Assembly: GCF_003412455.1 (NCBI RefSeq)
Contig: NZ_QTJU01000011.1
Coordinates: 100,426 to 164,425 of the forward strand
From: Deminuibacter soli
GTDB lineage: Bacteria > Bacteroidota > Bacteroidia > Chitinophagales > Chitinophagaceae
DNA: 64,000 nucleotides
Direction: 5' to 3'
This document shows, piece by piece, positions 43,366 through 53,956 of this stretch (within the stretch, counting starts at the first letter, position 1; each line of letters starts with the position of its first letter). Under the pieces are notes generated by a model, which saw nothing but the letters and a program-made list of their open reading frames with translations, ran no database searches and was not told the DNA's origin. Both the position numbers and the translations under genes were made by a program.

Positions 43366-44451
43366 TTATATCGCACTTAATACCGCGCCGGCAATCACTT
43401 CATCTGCATTGGTTACTGCCAGTTTTGCGATATTCGTTTTCAATTTCTCCTGCTTTTCTTCATCCATGGCCAGCTTCACCAGCGCAGGATATAATTTGGC
43501 CTGTACCTCTTCATCTTTCACCAGTATGGCCGCTTCTTTTTCTACCAGGTATCGCGCATTCACCGTTTGATGATCTTCTGCCGCAAATGGGAATGGCACA
43601 AAAATCACCGGCTTTTTCGCCACACACAATTCTGTTACTGCCATTGCGCCTGCTCTTGATATTACCAGGTCGGCCGCCGCATAAGCCTTATCCATTTCGG
43701 TAATAAACTCACTCACCCACACATTCTCAAAACTTTTACCACGTTGTATATAGGCTTCCGCGCCGTTTTTACCTGTTTGCCAGATCACCTGCAACCCCAC
43801 GGTTTCAAAATCCTGCACGTGTGATGAAATTACCTGGTTAATGCTGCGTGCACCCAGACTGCCACCAACCACCAGCAAGGTTTTCAGGCTATCGTCCAAT
43901 CCAAAAAAACGCAATGCTTCTTTTTGGGTTGCGTGTGCATTTACGATGGCCTTACGTACCGGATTACCGGTGATCTTTATTTTTTCTGCAGGAAAAAACT
44001 TGTCCATGCCTTCACTTGCCACGAATACCTGCGTTGCTTTTTTGCTGAGCATAATATTCGCTTTACCTGCAAATGAGTTGCTCTCATGTATGAAAGTGGG
44101 TATGCCTTTCGCCTGTGCCGAACGCAGCACCGGGAAACTGGAATAACCACCCACACCTATCACCGCATCAGGTTTAAAGTCGCGGATAATGTTTTTTACC
44201 TGGAAAAAACTTTTGATCAGCTTAAAGGGCAGACCCAGGTTTTTAATCAAAGAGCTCCTGTTAAAACCGGCTATATCAATTCCCTTGATGGAATAACCAG
44301 CCTGTGGTACGCGCTGCATCTCCATTTTACCCTTTGCACCAACAAACAGGATGTCGGTACCGGGTGCCTGCTGCTTAATGGCATTGGCAATGGCGATGGC
44401 CGGGAATATATGTCCGCCGGTACCTCCACCGGCTATAATTATTTTTTTCAT
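43366..44451 (-). CDS. murG: Undecaprenyl-PP-MurNAc-pentapeptide-UDP-GlcNAc GlcNAc transferase
   Basis: The 361-residue GT-B glycosyltransferase has IIAGGGTGGHIFPAIAIANA at residues 4-23, GVGGYSSFPVLRSA, HESNSFAGKANIML, VVGGSLGARSIN and the C-terminal donor-binding SRAGAMAVTELCVAKKPVIFVPFPFAAEDHQ, split into its usual motifs. It turns lipid I into lipid II on the cytoplasmic face of the membrane. It follows ftsW by 12 bases and precedes murC. Confidence 0.97.
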   Translation of the reverse strand: MKKIIIAGGGTGGHIFPAIAIANAIKQQAPGTDILFVGAKGKMEMQRVPQAGYSIKGIDIAGFNRSSLIKNLGLPFKLIKSFFQVKNIIRDFKPDAVIGVGGYSSFPVLRSAQAKGIPTFIHESNSFAGKANIMLSKKATQVFVASEGMDKFFPAEKIKITGNPVRKAIVNAHATQKEALRFFGLDDSLKTLLVVGGSLGARSINQVISSHVQDFETVGLQVIWQTGKNGAEAYIQRGKSFENVWVSEFITEMDKAYAAADLVISRAGAMAVTELCVAKKPVIFVPFPFAAEDHQTVNARYLVEKEAAILVKDEEVQAKLYPALVKLAMDEEKQEKLKTNIAKLAVTNADEVIAGAVLSAI

Positions 44452-44463
44452 GTTGCTGCTGCG

Positions 44464-45759
44464 TTAAGCTGCTTGTGCCGTTACTGCCGGCGTTTGTTCT
44501 TCTTTTTTTCCTTCCATCTGCTCTACGTTGCGCGCCACACTTAATATAATACCAACAGATGCGCAGGTAAACAAAAACGAGCTGCCTCCCATACTCACCA
44601 GCGGCAGGGTTACCCCTGTTACCGGTACCAGGTGCACATTTACCGCCATGTTGGCAATGGCCTGTATCACCATGGTAAAACTTAATCCCAATGCGAGGAA
44701 TGCACCAAACGCATAGGGACATCGCCTGAATATGCGGATGCACCTGAATAGGAATATCAGGTACACAAATACAATAAATGCTCCGCCTGCCAATCCGTAT
44801 TCTTCAATAATCACCGAATAAATAAAGTCGTTGTATGCCTGTGGCAGGTAATTACGCTGCCTGCTGTTACCAGGACCTAATCCAAACAACACACCGCCAT
44901 TGGCAATGGCGATGTTAGCCTGCTGTACCTGGTAAGGCACTTCTTCATCTTTGGCATAAATAAAATCCTGCACCCTGCGTACCCATGTTCCAAAACGGCC
45001 AAAGCCGTGAATCTTTTCAGCTGTGGCCTGGTGTGTATTGGCCGTTGTTTCGTGTTGCGGCCCCTTGTAAGTAGTTACCGCCACCGTTACTATAAACAGA
45101 ATCGGTATCAGCGCCACACCTATTACCAGCAGGATATGTTTTACACTTACCCTTCCTATAAACAGCAGCAGCAGCGAAGTGGCTCCTGTAAGCAATGCAT
45201 TGGAAAGGTTCGCCGGCATAATCAGCACACAGGTAATGGCAATGGGTACAATCAGCGGGATAAAGCCTTTTTTAAAGTCTTTGATCTGCTCCTGTTTCTT
45301 GCTCAGCTGGCGCGATAAATACATAAACAACGCCAGTTTGGCCAGGTCACTGGTTTGAATGGTCATATTAATTACCGGCAGTTTAATCCACCTGCTGCCT
45401 TCATTGATGCGTGCACCAAAGAACAGCGTATAAATCAGCAGCGGAACTGATATCGCGAACAATATCATGGCTACCCGCGAATACAGGGTGTAATTAACAC
45501 GGTGTAAAAAATAAATAACCAGTATGCCGAGGATAATAAACGAAAGCTGTTTAAACAGGTACACTTCGGTATTACCCTTGTACATTTTATAGGCCAGAGA
45601 CCCCGTTGCGCTGTATACTACCAGCAATGAAATCATTGCCAGCAACACCACGATACCCCAAATAAACTTATCACCCTTCGTTTTATTCAAAAGGCCGGAA
45701 CGCCCCCCGTCAACGGAAGAGAACTGTGAAAAAAGTTTATCGGATGTTTCGTTTACCAT
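44464..45759 (-). CDS. ftsW: Lipid II polymerase / division protein FtsW
   Basis: The 431-residue SEDS protein has about ten membrane segments. Conserved parts include GSRWIKLPVINMTIQTSDLAKLALF, where the SEDS motif with W-x-x and the Q-S-x-x-K-like pattern occurs, and GPGNSRQRNYLPQAYNDFIYSVIIEEYG and PVTGVTLPLVSMGGSSFL near the C-terminus. FtsW polymerises glycan strands at the septum with its transpeptidase partner FtsI, encoded upstream in this cluster. It starts 7 bases after murD. Confidence 0.95.
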   Translation of the reverse strand: MVNETSDKLFSQFSSVDGGRSGLLNKTKGDKFIWGIVVLLAMISLLVVYSATGSLAYKMYKGNTEVYLFKQLSFIILGILVIYFLHRVNYTLYSRVAMILFAISVPLLIYTLFFGARINEGSRWIKLPVINMTIQTSDLAKLALFMYLSRQLSKKQEQIKDFKKGFIPLIVPIAITCVLIMPANLSNALLTGATSLLLLFIGRVSVKHILLVIGVALIPILFIVTVAVTTYKGPQHETTANTHQATAEKIHGFGRFGTWVRRVQDFIYAKDEEVPYQVQQANIAIANGGVLFGLGPGNSRQRNYLPQAYNDFIYSVIIEEYGLAGGAFIVFVYLIFLFRCIRIFRRCPYAFGAFLALGLSFTMVIQAIANMAVNVHLVPVTGVTLPLVSMGGSSFLFTCASVGIILSVARNVEQMEGKKEEQTPAVTAQAA

Positions 45760-45766
45760 GTTGTTA

Positions 45767-47107
45767 TTATAAATCGTTTACTGCTTCTTTAAACTGCTTG
45801 CCCCTGTCTTCATAGTTTTTAAACAGGTCAAAGCTGGCGCAAGCCGGGCTTAACAGTACCACATCACCCTTACCGGCCAGTTCAAATGCAGTGGTTACCG
45901 CATCTTTGGCAGTGGCAGTATCCACTATTTTAGCTACGGTGCTGCCAAATGCTTCATGAATTTTCTGGTTGTCGGTACCCATACAAACGATGGCCTTTAC
46001 CTTTTCTTTCACCAGGTCTTCAATCAGCGTGTAGTCATTGCCTTTGTCAACGCCACCGAGAATAAGGATGGTGGGTTTGTTCATGCTTTCGAGCGCATAC
46101 CAGGTACTGTTTACATTGGTAGCCTTGCTGTCGTTGATAAATTCAACGCCGCGCACGGTTGCCACATGCTCCATACGGTGCTCCAGGCTTTCAAATGTTT
46201 TAACCGCTTCCCTGATCTTCTCTTTCCTGATGCCCAGTGTAGCGGCTGCGATACCTGCTGCCATAGTGTTGTACTGATTGTGTTTGCCTTTTAAAGCAAA
46301 GTCATAGATGCTCATGCTCACCCGCTCTTCCTGAACGCGTAACATCATCTGGTCTCCTTTTATGTATGCGCCTTTTTTTACTTCTTGTTTCATGGTAAAT
46401 GGCAATGGGTTAGATGTGATGGATATTGATTTTAAATGCGCCATAATCACTTCATCGTCTTCGCAGTAGATAAAATAATCTCCGGCTGTCTGGTTTTCTG
46501 TTATTCTGAACTTGCTCTTTATATAATTCTCAAACTGGTAATTGTACCTGTCTAAATGATCTTCCGTAATATTCAGCAGCAATGCTACATCGGCCCTGAA
46601 GGTTTGAATGTCATCCAGCTGAAACGAACTGATCTCTGCCACATACAAGTCCTTCGGATCTTCTGCCACCTGCCTCGCAAACGAGTACCCGATATTGCCT
46701 ACCAGCGCACAATCCATCCCTGCCAGTTTGCAGATATGGTAAATCAGCGAGGTGGTAGTGCTTTTGCCGTTGCTGCCGGTGATCGCTACTATTTTGCTGT
46801 TGCCCTTGTACCGGTACGCCAGTTCAATTTCACTGATCACCGGTATACCCTTTGCCCTTATCTTCTTCACCATCTCGTTCTTCTCAGGTATGCCCGGACT
46901 TTTCATTACTTCATCTGCCGACAGTATTTTTTCTTCCGTATGTTTTCCTTCTTCAAATTCAATTCCCTGTTCAGCGAGTGTTTTACGGTACACATCTTTT
47001 AACGCGCCCCCGTCACTTACAAACACATCGTAACCGCGCTGTTTGCCAAGTATGGCCGCACCTACACCACTTTCACCGCCGCCCAGTATCACTAATCGTT
47101 TGGCCAT
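45767..47107 (-). CDS. murD: UDP-N-acetylmuramoyl-L-alanine--D-glutamate ligase
   Basis: The 446-residue Mur ligase has an N-terminal GGGESGVGAAILGKQRG at residues 8-24, ATP motif ITGSNGKSTTTSLIYHI near residue 110, and FINDSKATNVNSTWYAL in the C-terminal part, where NDSKATN is diagnostic for MurD. It adds D-glutamate to UDP-MurNAc-L-Ala in the cytoplasm. It starts 3 bases after the mraY stop, and ftsW follows 7 bases later. Confidence 0.97.
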   Translation of the reverse strand: MAKRLVILGGGESGVGAAILGKQRGYDVFVSDGGALKDVYRKTLAEQGIEFEEGKHTEEKILSADEVMKSPGIPEKNEMVKKIRAKGIPVISEIELAYRYKGNSKIVAITGSNGKSTTTSLIYHICKLAGMDCALVGNIGYSFARQVAEDPKDLYVAEISSFQLDDIQTFRADVALLLNITEDHLDRYNYQFENYIKSKFRITENQTAGDYFIYCEDDEVIMAHLKSISITSNPLPFTMKQEVKKGAYIKGDQMMLRVQEERVSMSIYDFALKGKHNQYNTMAAGIAAATLGIRKEKIREAVKTFESLEHRMEHVATVRGVEFINDSKATNVNSTWYALESMNKPTILILGGVDKGNDYTLIEDLVKEKVKAIVCMGTDNQKIHEAFGSTVAKIVDTATAKDAVTTAFELAGKGDVVLLSPACASFDLFKNYEDRGKQFKEAVNDL

Positions 47108-47110
47108 GCA

Positions 47111-48418
47111 CTAGCGTATTTTTAAAGTGATGATCGAGAATACCACACACAACAAAGTCAATATCCAGAAACGCACTGCAATCTTGCTTTCATGAAACCC
47201 TTTTTTCTGGTAGTGATGATGCAGCGGGCTCATCAAAAACACACGCCGCCCCTCCCCAAACTTTTTCTTGGTGTATTTGAAGTAACTAACCTGCAGTATC
47301 ACACTCATGCTTTCTACCAGGAACACCAGGCAGAAAATAGGTATCAGTAATTCCTTGCGGATAATGATTGCCAGCGAAGCGATAATACCACCCAATGCCA
47401 GGCTGCCCGTATCGCCCATAAATACCTGCGCCGGGAATGCATTGTACCACAGAAAACCAATACACGCACCCACAAACGCACCGATGAAAATAGACAGCTC
47501 ACTCAGGTTGGGTATATACATTACATTGAGGTAATCGGCTATGCGGTAGTTACCGCTTACATAAGCGAATATGCCGATGCCTGCACCAATAATCGCACTC
47601 ACCCCGGCTGCCAGTCCATCCAGCCCGTCGGTTAAATTGGCCCCGTTGGATACGGCAGTGATGATAAATGTTACGATCAATATGTAAATAACCCAGGTAT
47701 ATTTCTCTGCCCATGGCCCCATCCAGGTAATTAACCTGCTGTAGTTGAACTCATGGTTTTTTACAAACGGAATGGTGGTGATGGGTGTTTTTACACGTGC
47801 AAAATCCCTGTTCTTACCATCCATCTGGCGTGTGATAATATTCAGCGGACGATCGCCGGGATGAATGCTGCTTGCCACATTCTGGTCGTTGATCATTTCA
47901 CGTTCTACCACTACACTGTTGTTGAAATAGAGCGTTGCACCTATAATAATACCCAAACCAACCTGGCCAAAGATTTTCACTTTACCGGCCAGCCCGTCAG
48001 AATCTTTCTTTTTGTATTGTTCACCCTTGGCCTGCGCTGATTTGCGTGCCTTGATTTTGAAATAGTCATCCAGGAAACCAATCATGCCCAACCATACAGT
48101 ACACAGCAGCATCAGGCGTATGTATACTTTATTTAAATCGGCAAACAACAGCGTTGGAATAAGAATAGACAGCAGTATGATGATACCACCCATGGTAGGC
48201 GTACCTTTTTTCTGCTGCTCACCGGCTAATCCAAGGTCACGAACGGTTTCACCTATTTGTTTGCGCTTTAAGTAATTGATGATACGTTTGCCGTATACCG
48301 TAGCAATAAACAACGACAACAATATAGCCAGCGCTGCACGGAACGTGATAAACTGGAACAGTCCCGCACCGCTCAGGTTGTGATGTTGTTTAAGCCAGGT
48401 AAATAAATAATATAACAT
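47111..48418 (-). CDS. mraY: Phospho-N-acetylmuramoyl-pentapeptide-transferase
   Basis: The 435-residue membrane enzyme has about ten transmembrane segments with the catalytic motifs [15 protein letters not shown] (the DD pair near residue 118) and [12 protein letters not shown], and the late cytoplasmic loop [12 protein letters not shown]. Compared with E. coli MraY (360 residues) it has an extra hydrophilic loop of about 70 residues around residues 175-240, common in this phylum. It moves phospho-MurNAc-pentapeptide onto undecaprenyl phosphate, making lipid I. Confidence 0.97.
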   Translation of the reverse strand: MLYYLFTWLKQHHNLSGAGLFQFITFRAALAILLSLFIATVYGKRIINYLKRKQIGETVRDLGLAGEQQKKGTPTMGGIIILLSILIPTLLFADLNKVYIRLMLLCTVWLGMIGFLDDYFKIKARKSAQAKGEQYKKKDSDGLAGKVKIFGQVGLGIIIGATLYFNNSVVVEREMINDQNVASSIHPGDRPLNIITRQMDGKNRDFARVKTPITTIPFVKNHEFNYSRLITWMGPWAEKYTWVIYILIVTFIITAVSNGANLTDGLDGLAAGVSAIIGAGIGIFAYVSGNYRIADYLNVMYIPNLSELSIFIGAFVGACIGFLWYNAFPAQVFMGDTGSLALGGIIASLAIIIRKELLIPIFCLVFLVESMSVILQVSYFKYTKKKFGEGRRVFLMSPLHHHYQKKGFHESKIAVRFWILTLLCVVFSIITLKIR

Positions 48419-48462
48419 AATGGTTTTTAAATAGTCAATCCCGTATATTGTTGTTTCCTGTG

Positions 48463-49926
48463 TTACTTTTCCAGCAATGCAAACACTTCCCTCAGTACCG
48501 CTTTATCATCAAACGGGTGTTTTACCCCGTTGATATCCTGGTATTTCTCATGTCCTTTACCGGCTACCAGGATAATGTCTTCTCTCCCTGCCAGGCTCAC
48601 CGCGGTTTTTATCGCTTCCTTCCTGTCGAGTATGGATATGGTTTTTCGTTTCGCCGCTATGTTCAGTCCTGCTTCCATATCGTTTAAAATAGCCTGCGGA
48701 TCTTCTGTGCGCGGGTTATCGCTTGTCATAATAACCCTGTCACTTAACTCCGCAGCCACCTTTGCCATTATCGGGCGTTTGGTTTTATCCCTGTCGCCAC
48801 CGCAACCCACAACGGTAATAATCTGTTCATGCCCCTTGCGCAGTTTCTTAATGGTGCTCAGCACATTTTCCAGCGCATCGGGTGTATGTGCATAGTCAAC
48901 AATTCCGATGATTTTCTGGCCGCTTACCATGTAGTCAAAACGACCTTCCGCGCCGGTAAGCATGCTCAGCACACGCAATACTTCTTCTTTGTTTTCGCCG
49001 AGGTTTACCGCGGCACCGTATACGGCCAGCAGGTTGTAGGCGTTGAACTCGCCAATCAGGCGAAAATGCACTTCCTTCTCATTCACCATCATCACTAAAC
49101 CGGTCAATGCATTTTCCAGTATCCTGCCTTTAAACTCAGCCATGGTTTTAAGGCTGTAATAATATTTTTTTGCTACCGTATTCTGCAGCATCACCATACC
49201 ACGCTTATCATCGAGGTTGGAGATAGCAAATGCATCTGAACCGAGGTTATCAAAAAACGATTTCTTTACACGGATGTATTCTTCAAAGGTTTTATGATAA
49301 TCGAGGTGGTCATGTGTAATGTTACTGAACAGTGCACCGGTAAAATGCAAGCCGGTAATGCGGTGCTGGTGTATGGCATGACTGCTGCATTCCATAAACA
49401 CATGTGTGCAACCTGCATCGAGCATTTGTTTCAGCAATGCGTTCAGGCTTACCGCGTCGGGCGTTGTATGTGTGGCCGGAACAATAACACCTGCTATTTT
49501 ATTCTCAACCGTACTTACAAGGCCGCATTTGTGGCCCAGCTCAGTAAACAGGTTGTACAGCACAGTAGCAATGGTGGTTTTGCCATTGGTGCCTGTAACA
49601 CCCACCAGTTTCAGGTGTGCAGAAGGTTCACCATAAAAATGATGCGCCATGTAAGCAACCGCTTCGTGTGTGTTCTGTACCTGTATATAAGTAATACCCG
49701 CTTGCAATTGTGCAGGCATGGCTTCGCAAACAATGGCAATGGCACCCAGCTCAATGGCTTTTTCTATAAACAGGTGCCCGTCTGCCTGCGCACCACGTAT
49801 GGCCACAAACACCGATCCGTCGGTTACCCGGCGTGAATCGATTTGTATGTCCTTTACCTCCAGTGCAGTATTTCCGTTTACTGACTGCAGGGGAACCTTG
49901 TATAATATGTCCTGTAGTGTGCTCAA
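48463..49926 (-). CDS. murE: UDP-N-acetylmuramoyl-L-alanyl-D-glutamate--2,6-diaminopimelate ligase
   Basis: The 487-residue Mur ligase has [18 protein letters not shown] near residue 110, the carbamylated-lysine region, and [10 protein letters not shown] near residue 403. The DNPR motif selects meso-diaminopimelate, so the cell wall should be of the DAP type. The only in-frame start that keeps the N-terminus ([12 protein letters not shown]) is a TTG at 49926, because an in-frame stop lies 9 bases upstream and the next ATG is at residue 69. It follows ftsI by 21 bases. Confidence 0.96.
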   Translation of the reverse strand: MSTLQDILYKVPLQSVNGNTALEVKDIQIDSRRVTDGSVFVAIRGAQADGHLFIEKAIELGAIAIVCEAMPAQLQAGITYIQVQNTHEAVAYMAHHFYGEPSAHLKLVGVTGTNGKTTIATVLYNLFTELGHKCGLVSTVENKIAGVIVPATHTTPDAVSLNALLKQMLDAGCTHVFMECSSHAIHQHRITGLHFTGALFSNITHDHLDYHKTFEEYIRVKKSFFDNLGSDAFAISNLDDKRGMVMLQNTVAKKYYYSLKTMAEFKGRILENALTGLVMMVNEKEVHFRLIGEFNAYNLLAVYGAAVNLGENKEEVLRVLSMLTGAEGRFDYMVSGQKIIGIVDYAHTPDALENVLSTIKKLRKGHEQIITVVGCGGDRDKTKRPIMAKVAAELSDRVIMTSDNPRTEDPQAILNDMEAGLNIAAKRKTISILDRKEAIKTAVSLAGREDIILVAGKGHEKYQDINGVKHPFDDKAVLREVFALLEK

Positions 49927-49947
49927 GCGTTTTTATTTTTTATCAGC

Positions 49948-52065
49948 TTAATTCAGCTGAAGATTAACTATCTGTCCTTTTGCAACCGGCTGCCCGGCCA
50001 TAATTGATTGCCCGGCTACCTTGCCCCTTCCCTTAACCGTTACTTTCAGTCCCATGTTTTCGCAGGCGTACAAAGCATCTTTCAAACCCATTCCTTCCAG
50101 TTGCGGCATTTGCTTGTTGCCTACGGTGAAATCTGCCACGGTTGGCTTATCCTGCCTGCGGTACACCTTGGCCCAGTCGCTGTTCCCTGCTCCTGAATCG
50201 GCACTGCTGATCTGCAGCGTATTAAACAGGGCTTTCATTTCTTTGCGCATACCGGTGTAGCTGTAATAGTTACTATCCGGTTTGCTGATGATGGCCATTT
50301 GCACAGGTGCACTTTGTTTTACATACATCGCATACAACCTGTCGGATATTTCCCTGAACACCGGCCCTGCCAGTGCACCGCCAAAATGCACAATTGCATG
50401 TGGTTTTGTTTTAATTACCACGATGCAGGTGTACTGCGGGTTATCAGCAGGGAAGTAACCAACAAACGATGCCTGGTATACACCATCATCGTATCCGAAC
50501 TTACCATCGGCCACATTGGCCGTACCGGTTTTGCCGGCAACAGTATAGGGCGATCCTTTAAACAAAGCCATGGCTGTACCTTCGGTAACCACAGCACGCA
50601 TACATTCCTGCGCATCTTTTATTACTGCAGGTTTTACAAAATTTTCCTGCAGCACAGTTGGTTCAAACTGCTTTACCACGGCACCATCGTTCACCACACT
50701 GCTCACGAGGTAAGGCTTCATCATTACCCCGTTGTTGGCAATGGCATTGTACAGGGTGAGTGTTTGCAGCGGTGTTACCTGTATGGCATAACCAAAACTC
50801 ATGGTTACCATTGCATGCAGCCCTTCATTGTTCCTGCTCATTTTCGGCAGGCGCGGTTTCTCTTCTCCCAGCAGGTCAATACCGGTGAGGGTATCCAACC
50901 TGAACTTGTGCAGGTAAGTCCTGAACCTGTCTGGCCGGGATGCAAACTCCTTGAACGCAATTTTACCCATGCCTATATTTGAACTGTGCGCAAAACATTC
51001 TTTCACAGAAAGGACGGCCTTGGGATGCGGTTCTGCATCCACAATATTGCGTACGCCTACAAACGTGTTACCGGCCATCCCTACCTCTACCGGATCATTA
51101 ATGGTGGTTCCACCATCGCTCAGTACAGATAAAAGCGTAGCCAGTTTAATGGTTGAGCCCGGTTCGGTTGCACGAAGGGCGTAATTATAATCTTCCCAGT
51201 AACTGCCATCAGTCCTGCGACCCAGGTTGGCGATGGCGCGTATTTTACCGGTTTTTGTTTCCATTACAATACAGGTACCATTGGCCGATTCGCTTTGCAC
51301 CATGGTTTTCATGAGTGCATTTTCTGCGATATCCTGTATGTGTACATCCAGTGTGGTGATAATGTCTTTACCGTTTTCAGATTCCACCTGCAATTCATCA
51401 TCTACCGGAACACTTACACCACCACCGATATAACGCACCAGCCTTTTGCCCTTGATACCACTGAGTATGCTGTCGTAGGTCATTTCCAAACCTACTTTAA
51501 ACGAATCCCTGTCCAGCCCAATGGTTCTGAAAGCCAGCATCTGGTAAGGGTTTAAGCGAATGTTGCGTACTTCAGCAATAAAACCGCTTTTGTTTTTACC
51601 CAGGCGAACCAGCGGGAATGCACGCAACTGCTCGTATTCCCTGAAGCTGATTTTTCTTTTCAGCAAAAAATAACGGTCTTTCTCACGGTAGCCGTCTTTC
51701 AGCAGCTTGCGGTATTCCGCTTCCGTATGGTCTTTAAACAAAGCAGACAAACAAATACTCAGCGAATCAACGTTTTCCCTGAAGCGTTTACCGCTTTTGT
51801 CGCGCAGACCGTCTGCGGCGAAATCGATATAAATATCAAACTGCGGAATGCTGGTGCTCAGCATCTGCCCGTCTTCACTATAAATGGTGCCGCGTTCGGC
51901 GTCTATTTCTTCTATGTGCTGGTGCAGGCTGTCGCTCATGCTGCGCCAGTACCTGCCCTGTACCTGCTGAATGTAAAACGCCTTCCCGATAATGAGCACG
52001 CATACCACAGCTACTACCATGTAGCAGAGATACACACGCCATAATATGTCACGCTTTACTTCCAC
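49948..52065 (-). CDS. ftsI: Septal penicillin-binding protein FtsI with C-terminal PASTA domain
   Basis: The 705-residue class B PBP has a membrane anchor (YMVVAVVCVLIIGKAFYIQQV) near the start, a PBP dimerisation domain, and a transpeptidase with STIK near residue 303 (catalytic serine), SSN, and KTGTAN near residue 509. A single PASTA domain fills about 644-705, absent from E. coli FtsI. It cross-links septal peptidoglycan with FtsW. The start is GTG at 52065, backed by an AGGAG ribosome-binding site about eight bases upstream. Confidence 0.95.
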   Translation of the reverse strand: MEVKRDILWRVYLCYMVVAVVCVLIIGKAFYIQQVQGRYWRSMSDSLHQHIEEIDAERGTIYSEDGQMLSTSIPQFDIYIDFAADGLRDKSGKRFRENVDSLSICLSALFKDHTEAEYRKLLKDGYREKDRYFLLKRKISFREYEQLRAFPLVRLGKNKSGFIAEVRNIRLNPYQMLAFRTIGLDRDSFKVGLEMTYDSILSGIKGKRLVRYIGGGVSVPVDDELQVESENGKDIITTLDVHIQDIAENALMKTMVQSESANGTCIVMETKTGKIRAIANLGRRTDGSYWEDYNYALRATEPGSTIKLATLLSVLSDGGTTINDPVEVGMAGNTFVGVRNIVDAEPHPKAVLSVKECFAHSSNIGMGKIAFKEFASRPDRFRTYLHKFRLDTLTGIDLLGEEKPRLPKMSRNNEGLHAMVTMSFGYAIQVTPLQTLTLYNAIANNGVMMKPYLVSSVVNDGAVVKQFEPTVLQENFVKPAVIKDAQECMRAVVTEGTAMALFKGSPYTVAGKTGTANVADGKFGYDDGVYQASFVGYFPADNPQYTCIVVIKTKPHAIVHFGGALAGPVFREISDRLYAMYVKQSAPVQMAIISKPDSNYYSYTGMRKEMKALFNTLQISSADSGAGNSDWAKVYRRQDKPTVADFTVGNKQMPQLEGMGLKDALYACENMGLKVTVKGRGKVAGQSIMAGQPVAKGQIVNLQLN

Positions 52066-52140
52066 AATTACTTTCTCCTTTTTTCAACAGCGTTTATTGC
52101 AAGTTGTACGGGATACCTACGTTAAACTGCGCCTGCCTTG

Positions 52141-52494
52141 TTAATCCTTTTTATCACCGCTTTTTTCCAGCACAATGCGTACGGGCGGCACACTATCTAT
52201 TTTTAAACCCAGCGGTTCTGCTGCGCGTACTATTTCTGATTCACGGCTCCTGAACATCACTTCGCTTTTCAGCGTTTTGTATACGTACTGCAGCTCTTTC
52301 AGCTCTTTCCCGGTTTTATCTGCATCCCTGATGGTTTTATCTGCCATGTGCCCGTTGGCGATATACACCACTGCCAGCACTGCCAGGAACAGGAAGAAGC
52401 GGATATTACCCAGTATCCATTCATACCGGAAAAAGCGCTTCAGCGGATTTTTACCGGCACTACCGTTTTGTATTTGCTCCTGCTGTTCACTCAT
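52141..52494 (-). CDS. ftsL: FtsL-like cell division protein
   Basis: The 117-residue protein has a cytoplasmic basic N-terminus of about 30 residues, one membrane segment (IRFFLFLAVLAVVYIANG, about 30-48) and a coiled-coil-like periplasmic part (DADKTGKELKELQYVYKTLKSEVMFRSRES), ending in EPLGLKIDSVPPVRIV. Size, topology and position between rsmH and ftsI fit FtsL, which bridges FtsQ/FtsB with FtsI/FtsW. Sequence conservation is low in this family, so position carries much of the call. Confidence 0.88.
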   Translation of the reverse strand: MSEQQEQIQNGSAGKNPLKRFFRYEWILGNIRFFLFLAVLAVVYIANGHMADKTIRDADKTGKELKELQYVYKTLKSEVMFRSRESEIVRAAEPLGLKIDSVPPVRIVLEKSGDKKD

Positions 52495-52516
52495 ATTCTT
52501 TTTTTTCCGCCGGTAT

Positions 52517-53443
52517 TTATACTCTTTCTGCTACTCTCAGTTTTGCGCTTCGTGAGCGTGGATTCTTTTTCAATTCCTCTTCCGATGCTGATACAGGTTT
52601 TTTAGTAACCGGTTTCAGCAATACGGTTTTTTGTGTAGGCAGCAGCGGGTTGTCATCTTCCTCTTCAAATGTGCCCTGCCTGAAAAAGTTTTTCACGAGC
52701 CTGTCTTCGATAGAGTGGAAGGTGATCACCGCAAACCTGCCACCAGGCTTTAGCACTTCAACTCCCTGCTGCAGCATATCGCGCAGTGCCCCCATTTCAT
52801 CGTTCACTTCAATACGCAGCGCCTGGAAAACCTGCGCCAGGTATTTGTTGGGATTGCCTTTCACCACCGGCTGCAACATGGCTTTAAAATTGGCTATGCT
52901 GCTAAGCGGCATATGCTGCCGTTGCTGCACAATGTGCTTCGCCAGTGTTTTTGAATTGGTCACTTCCCCGTATTGTTCAAATAACTTGTGTAATGCCTGT
53001 TCACTTAAAGTCTTCAGCACATCTACTGCGGTTGTTTCCTGGCGGCGATCCATTCTCATATCTAACGGGCCGTCAAACCTGGTAGAAAACCCCCGCTCTC
53101 CTTCATCAAACTGGTGACTGCTTACGCCCAAGTCGGCCAGTATACCATCCACCGCTGTGTGTTTGTACAAACGCAGAAAGCGTTGCAGGTGCCTGAAATT
53201 TTGCGGAACAAACAACACCCGCTCATCGGCAGGCACATTGCGTTGCGCATCGGCATCCTGGTCAAACACAATGAGCCGGCCGTTTTCGTTCAGCTGCTGC
53301 AAAATGCCGCGGCTGTGACCACCACCGCCAAACGTACAGTCTACATACACACCACCGGGTTTTATCGCCAACCCATCGAGCACTTCCCGGTACAGAACCG
53401 GAACGTGATACGAAGAACCCATCTCACCAGACTGTTCGCTCAT
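52517..53443 (-). CDS. rsmH: 16S rRNA (cytosine(1402)-N(4))-methyltransferase
   Basis: The 308-residue protein begins with YHVPVLYREVLDGL and has the SAM motif VDCTFGGGGHSRGIL, the acidic strand VFDQDADAQ, ILADLGVSSHQFDEGERGFS, and FHSIEDRLVKNFF near the C-terminus, all standard for RsmH (MraW). It methylates C1402 of 16S rRNA on the ribosome's decoding centre. As in most bacteria it is the second gene of the dcw cluster, 34 bases after mraZ. Confidence 0.97.
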   Translation of the reverse strand: MSEQSGEMGSSYHVPVLYREVLDGLAIKPGGVYVDCTFGGGGHSRGILQQLNENGRLIVFDQDADAQRNVPADERVLFVPQNFRHLQRFLRLYKHTAVDGILADLGVSSHQFDEGERGFSTRFDGPLDMRMDRRQETTAVDVLKTLSEQALHKLFEQYGEVTNSKTLAKHIVQQRQHMPLSSIANFKAMLQPVVKGNPNKYLAQVFQALRIEVNDEMGALRDMLQQGVEVLKPGGRFAVITFHSIEDRLVKNFFRQGTFEEEDDNPLLPTQKTVLLKPVTKKPVSASEEELKKNPRSRSAKLRVAERV

Positions 53444-53477
53444 GGATTTATTTTAAAACATTATTGTTTGATGATAC

Positions 53478-53933
53478 TTAACCATTCCCCAACCCGCCCA
53501 TTACTTCCTGAGCCAGGCTGCTGAAAGCGTTTGCCGAGAATGCTTCAAAGAGCTCTTTGTACTTAGCAGCATCCCATATTTCAATTTTATTGGTTGCTGC
53601 CACCAGTATGATATCTTTTGAAAGCCCCGCAAACTCTTTTAAAGTGGGCGGTAACAACAATCGCCCTGCGGCATCGAGCTCAACTTCTGAAGCGCCACCT
53701 AAAAACTGACGCCGGAAATCCCGTACTTTAGGGTCAAAATCGTTTAACTGGCTAATTTTTGCGTAAATGGGTTCCCAACTTTGTATAGGATATAAACTGA
53801 GGCATTTCTCAAACCCACGGTTAATAATGAAGCGGCCCTCCCCCTCCGGCAGCTGCTTCTTAAAGCCTGCCGGTAACAGGAAGCGCCCTTTTGCGTCGAG
53901 CGTAGCTTCATATTCACCGAGAAAACCAATCAT
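53478..53933 (-). CDS. mraZ: Transcriptional regulator MraZ
   Basis: The 151-residue protein contains two SpoVT-AbrB-like repeats: FLGEYEATLDAKGRFLLPAGFK at residues 4-25 and a second with EVELDAAGRLLLPPTLKEFAG near residue 82. MraZ forms a ring-shaped oligomer that binds tandem short repeats upstream of its own gene and adjusts dcw expression. Four such repeats are visible just upstream at 53957-53991. It is the first gene of the cluster. Confidence 0.96.
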   Translation of the reverse strand: MIGFLGEYEATLDAKGRFLLPAGFKKQLPEGEGRFIINRGFEKCLSLYPIQSWEPIYAKISQLNDFDPKVRDFRRQFLGGASEVELDAAGRLLLPPTLKEFAGLSKDIILVAATNKIEIWDAAKYKELFEAFSANAFSSLAQEVMGGLGNG

Positions 53934-53956
53934 TTATGTAGTTTGACTATACTTTC

